DNA of 18,349 nucleotides from an uncultured Clostridia bacterium (GTDB lineage Bacteria > Bacillota > Clostridia > Oscillospirales > Butyricicoccaceae). Positions 16,134-18,349 of this stretch are shown one piece after another. Positions within the stretch are counted from its first letter, which is position 1; every line of letters begins with the position of its first letter. The stretch lies in the NCBI GenBank assembly GCA_910586575.1, contig CAJUJQ010000056.1, positions 1 to 18,349 on the forward strand, in the 5' to 3' direction. The position numbers and the translations under genes were made by a program. The notes beneath the pieces were generated by a model that saw only the letters and a list, made by a program, of their open reading frames with translations, made no database searches and was not told the DNA's origin.

Positions 16134-16142
16134 ATTATAGCA
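16134..16142 (-). promoter_or_regulatory. Extended -10 promoter for the candidate small RNA
   Basis: The minus strand reads TGcTATAAT, sharing the 11-mer GTGCTATAATA with the surface-protein promoter. The position of a -35 box (16157-16162) reads TGTCAA, a poor match. Start would be near 16127. Confidence 0.45.
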
Positions 16143-16322
16143 CCGGGCAGGAAGATTTGACAAGAAGCAACGTTCACAAAATATTCACATAATTTTCGTG
16201 AGGAAACAACAGGTTTCATAAAAAATATGATGAAATGCAGGAAAAGCCACAAAGTACGTGATTTCCCTCATATTCCCATATCGGGGCGGAACGGAAACGA
16301 TTTCGGGTGTAGAAAAGGGAAA
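16143..16322. other. AT-rich intergenic stretch with helically spaced repeats
   Basis: No gene is visible. TTCACA occurs at 16173-16178 and 16184-16189, with a degenerate TTCGTG at 16195-16200, all at 11-bp spacing. An inverted pair TTTCAT/ATGAAA lies at 16214-16219 and 16230-16235. The repeats sit just upstream of the small-RNA promoter and could bind a regulator; I cannot name one. A plus-strand TTGACA (16157-16162) with AATATT 17 bp later is a possible rightward promoter, but no rightward gene follows. Confidence 0.35.
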
Positions 16323-16345
16323 CCGGGCCTTTGAGGATTTCCCGG
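16317..16345 (-). terminator. Weak terminator after the hydrolase pair
   Basis: On the minus strand CCGGG and CCCGG (16345-16341 with 16327-16323) form a 5-bp stem with a 13-nt loop, followed by TTTCCCTTTTC. The stem is short, so read-through towards the small-RNA terminator is possible. Confidence 0.35.
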
Positions 16346-16364
16346 AAGCGGAGTGCCGCCGCCG

Positions 16365-17306
16365 TTAAAAGCCGTGTGCCTGCTTAATGATTTTGTAAAT
16401 CACGGCGTGTTCCATCACCAGCGGCTGATGGTAGGCGAAAAAGATGACGCCGTCAGCAGGGGAGGTGATTTTGGCGATGGTTTCGCCGGTGTAGGGGTCG
16501 GTAATCTCGGCGACGTGCATCCCGCGCGAGACCTCTTCGCCAGGGGCGCGCAGGGGATGGTAAACACCGCCGGTCGAGCTGAACACGCTGATCAGCTCGT
16601 CCTCACGGACAACGGACGCAATATAGCCGTTGTGGCACTGGTAGCGCACCAGCCCGATGCGGTTGAGGAAGCGCAGCACGGAATCAACCGCCTGCCGCGC
16701 GCTCGGCTCGTCGATGTGGTCGGTGGCGGCGGTGTAGACCGAAAACGCGTTGGTGTGCCAGAGCTGCCAGTTGTAATTCAGCGTCGCGGTATCATAAGGG
16801 CGCGGCGGGCGGATGACGACATAAGGCAGGCCGAACAGGTTGGCAAGGCTGGTGGACTGGTAGCCGGTTTCCATCATGCGCACATGGGGCACAAAATCGC
16901 CGGGCAGATAGAAGGAAGCGAACTGCACGCCATAGGAGTAGTCCCGCACCTGGCGGAAGATGCCGTCCGCCAGCCGCTGGGTGGTTTCCCCGGCGTCGTA
17001 GCCCGGGAACATGCGGTTGATATCGGTATGGTCCACCGCCCAGAAGCGGCTGCCGGTGTTCATCGAATAGCCCGCGCCCGCCGAGGGGACCACCATAATT
17101 TCATGGTCCTGCGCAATCAACCCTTTACTTTCGAGGATACGCAGCGCTTTGACCAGCTGGGAGCAGACGTATTGCTGCTGAATCTCATTGCCGCGCACCG
17201 CGCCGACAATGCAGCAGGCGCGCTCCCCCTTGCCGAAGCGGAAGCCGGTGATTTCCAGCGGGTCGCGGTAGGGGGCTTTCAAGGTAAACAGGGTTTCACG
17301 GATCAA
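16365..17306 (-). CDS. AstE/AspA-like (M14-type) protein with degenerate active site: probable pseudoenzyme
   Basis: The 313-residue protein is a paralogue of the upstream gene product and shares its fold, including the NRMFPG substrate motif (Asn97, Arg98) and a C-terminal barrel-sandwich-like domain (about 230-310, ITSPADGVIFF). The residues that bind zinc and do catalysis are mostly gone: HGDE of the partner is RGNE here (Arg38 for His, Glu41 kept), DLHAS is VQFAS (Phe129 for His), and VVEMG is VIRPP (Arg166 for the catalytic Glu). The TTG start at 17306 overlaps the partner's TGA as TTGA and has GGGAGG nine bases upstream. The reading frame is clean and the C-terminal domain is preserved, so this looks like a selected non-catalytic partner or binding protein rather than decay. 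The ligand is unknown. Confidence 0.85.
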   Translation of the reverse strand: MIRETLFTLKAPYRDPLEITGFRFGKGERACCIVGAVRGNEIQQQYVCSQLVKALRILESKGLIAQDHEIMVVPSAGAGYSMNTGSRFWAVDHTDINRMFPGYDAGETTQRLADGIFRQVRDYSYGVQFASFYLPGDFVPHVRMMETGYQSTSLANLFGLPYVVIRPPRPYDTATLNYNWQLWHTNAFSVYTAATDHIDEPSARQAVDSVLRFLNRIGLVRYQCHNGYIASVVREDELISVFSSTGGVYHPLRAPGEEVSRGMHVAEITDPYTGETIAKITSPADGVIFFAYHQPLVMEHAVIYKIIKQAHGF

Positions 17307-18253
17307 AATACAGCACCTCCCAGCATCAGGCGCGCGACGACGCTGCCCGCATAGCAGGCGGGATACTCGCGCAGGGTAAACAGCCAGCCATCCGCCGGGG
17401 CGGTGATTTGCTGGACGGGCTGGCCGCGCAGCACATCGACAATTTCGCCGATCAGCTGGCCGCGCTGCACCTGTACGCCGTGCGGCACGGCGGGCAGAAA
17501 CATCCCCGGCACCTCGGCGCTGAGCAGCACGACCTCCCCGTCGCTGGATTCGGCCGGCACCCGGATCTCGGGTATTTCCCCCGACCAGATGCCGAGCCGC
17601 GCCATTAAGGCGAGCAGCCCGTCTGTCAGCTGGCCGCCATAGGAGGGCGTCAGCCGCAGGCCGATGCCCATTTCGACCACCAGCGTCGGCACGCCCGCCG
17701 CGTTCAGCGAATAGGCAAGCGTCGATTCCAACACGGTCGCGTTGGCGTGCACCCAGATAAAGTCAGTGTTCAGCAGCCGCGCGAAGGGGAGCAGGCGGTC
17801 GGCGTTGTTTTCGTTCAGGCGCACCTGGGGCACCTCCCGCAGGAAAATGTTGGAGGCATGCAGGTCAACCGCGCAGGACGCCCCGTGAAGGTCCTTCATC
17901 AGCTCGCTTGCGAGGTACTCCGCCGCAGGGCCGTTGGACGTGCCGGGGAAAATGCGGTTCATGTCGAGGTCGAACATCGGGATACCGCGTGAAATGGTAT
18001 CAATCCCCAGCGGGTTCAGCGCGGGGTAGATGTCAACAATACCGGTCAGGTGCTCGGGCGCGGCCTGGATACGCTGTTGCAGGGCGTAACAGACATACTG
18101 CCCCTCCAGCTCGTCGCCGTGGGTGCCGGTCACGACGCACAGGCGCGGCAGCCCGGCGGTGTCGCCTGATGCGGGGGTCAGCCGGTGCTTGCGGATGGCG
18201 AGCCGCTCCTGTACCGGCAGTGCGGTGGAAACTACGGTTTGCAGCAAAATCAA
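17303..18253 (-). CDS. AstE/AspA-family (M14-type) zinc hydrolase, catalytically complete
   Basis: The 316-residue cytoplasmic protein belongs to the succinylglutamate desuccinylase/aspartoacylase family, which hydrolyses N-acyl amino acids or related amides using one zinc. All expected residues are present: GTHGDE (His45, Glu48), DMNRIFPG (Asn99, Arg100), DLHAS (His132) and VVEMG (catalytic Glu194). A C-terminal barrel-sandwich-like domain (about 230-315) contains QITAPADGWLF. The true substrate is unknown; there is no arginine-catabolic or transport gene in view. The TTG start is supported by AAAAAGGA a few bases upstream and by the paralogue, which also begins with TTG. It is translationally coupled to the degenerate paralogue through a 4-bp TTGA overlap. 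Confidence 0.9.
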   Translation of the reverse strand: MILLQTVVSTALPVQERLAIRKHRLTPASGDTAGLPRLCVVTGTHGDELEGQYVCYALQQRIQAAPEHLTGIVDIYPALNPLGIDTISRGIPMFDLDMNRIFPGTSNGPAAEYLASELMKDLHGASCAVDLHASNIFLREVPQVRLNENNADRLLPFARLLNTDFIWVHANATVLESTLAYSLNAAGVPTLVVEMGIGLRLTPSYGGQLTDGLLALMARLGIWSGEIPEIRVPAESSDGEVVLLSAEVPGMFLPAVPHGVQVQRGQLIGEIVDVLRGQPVQQITAPADGWLFTLREYPACYAGSVVARLMLGGAVF

Positions 18254-18292
18254 TCAGTCCTTTTTTGATTTCCGAATCGATAACAGAAAACA

Positions 18293-18298
18293 TTTATA
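18293..18298 (-). promoter_or_regulatory. Possible -10 element for the hydrolase pair
   Basis: The minus strand reads TATAAA about 40 nt before the TTG start; no convincing -35 lies 17 bp upstream (GGCAAA). Confidence 0.25.
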
Positions 18299-18349
18299 CT
18301 CGTGTGCGTGAAAGTTTGCCGTTCGGTTCGCCTGCGCGGCGGGCGGTCC

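Noticed and set aside
18033..18293. Short leftward frame starting MFSVIDSEIKK at ATG 18293
   Set aside because: It overlaps the start of the zinc hydrolase in another frame and turns into Arg/Ala-rich shadow sequence after about 30 codons.

Overview
The window looks like chromosomal DNA of a moderately GC-rich, low-redundancy Gram-positive anaerobe of the Clostridia, probably a gut Oscillospiraceae/Ruminococcaceae-type organism. This is inferred from strong GGAGG-type ribosome binding sites, extended -10 promoters, a three-SLH S-layer-type surface protein, a Clostridia-style NADP-type glutamate dehydrogenase and U-tailed hairpin terminators. I cannot assign a species from sequence alone.

Layout. 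(1) 1-2655 is a decaying restriction-modification patch. It holds the 3' part of a restriction-endonuclease-like gene (to 685), a 154-bp non-coding repeat (697-850), and an MmeI-like fused restriction/methyltransferase gene (879-2655). That last gene is broken by a one-base frameshift and by an out-of-frame internal deletion that removed the SAM-binding motif. (2) 2656-6668 runs rightward: RNase R (rnr), a second copy of the same 153-154-bp repeat placed exactly at the rnr stop codon, a Uma2-family PD-(D/E)XK protein and a patatin-like phospholipase. (3) 6669-8456 holds a terminator, a promoter, a long and strongly base-paired leader with an internal U-tailed hairpin, and glutamate dehydrogenase (gdhA). 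(4) 8457-10260 is a monocistronic mannitol-dehydrogenase-family oxidoreductase with its own promoter and terminator. (5) 10317-15833 is a leftward gene for a 1,777-residue secreted, SLH-anchored surface protein. (6) 15834-16364 has no protein gene but holds a candidate leftward small RNA (about 16128-16000) and unexplained upstream repeats. (7) 16365-18253 is a leftward two-gene, TTG-started, translationally coupled pair of AstE/AspA-like (M14-type) metallohydrolases. The upstream member keeps every catalytic residue and the downstream member has lost three of the four.

How the genes relate. Most units are single genes with their own signals, and the only clear operon is the hydrolase pair. 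The best candidates for undescribed biology are the enzyme/pseudoenzyme pair, the structured gdhA leader with mutually exclusive helices, the short inverted-repeat element whose two copies differ by a compensatory base-pair change, and the candidate small RNA. The sugar dehydrogenase also has Asp where its family normally has the catalytic His.
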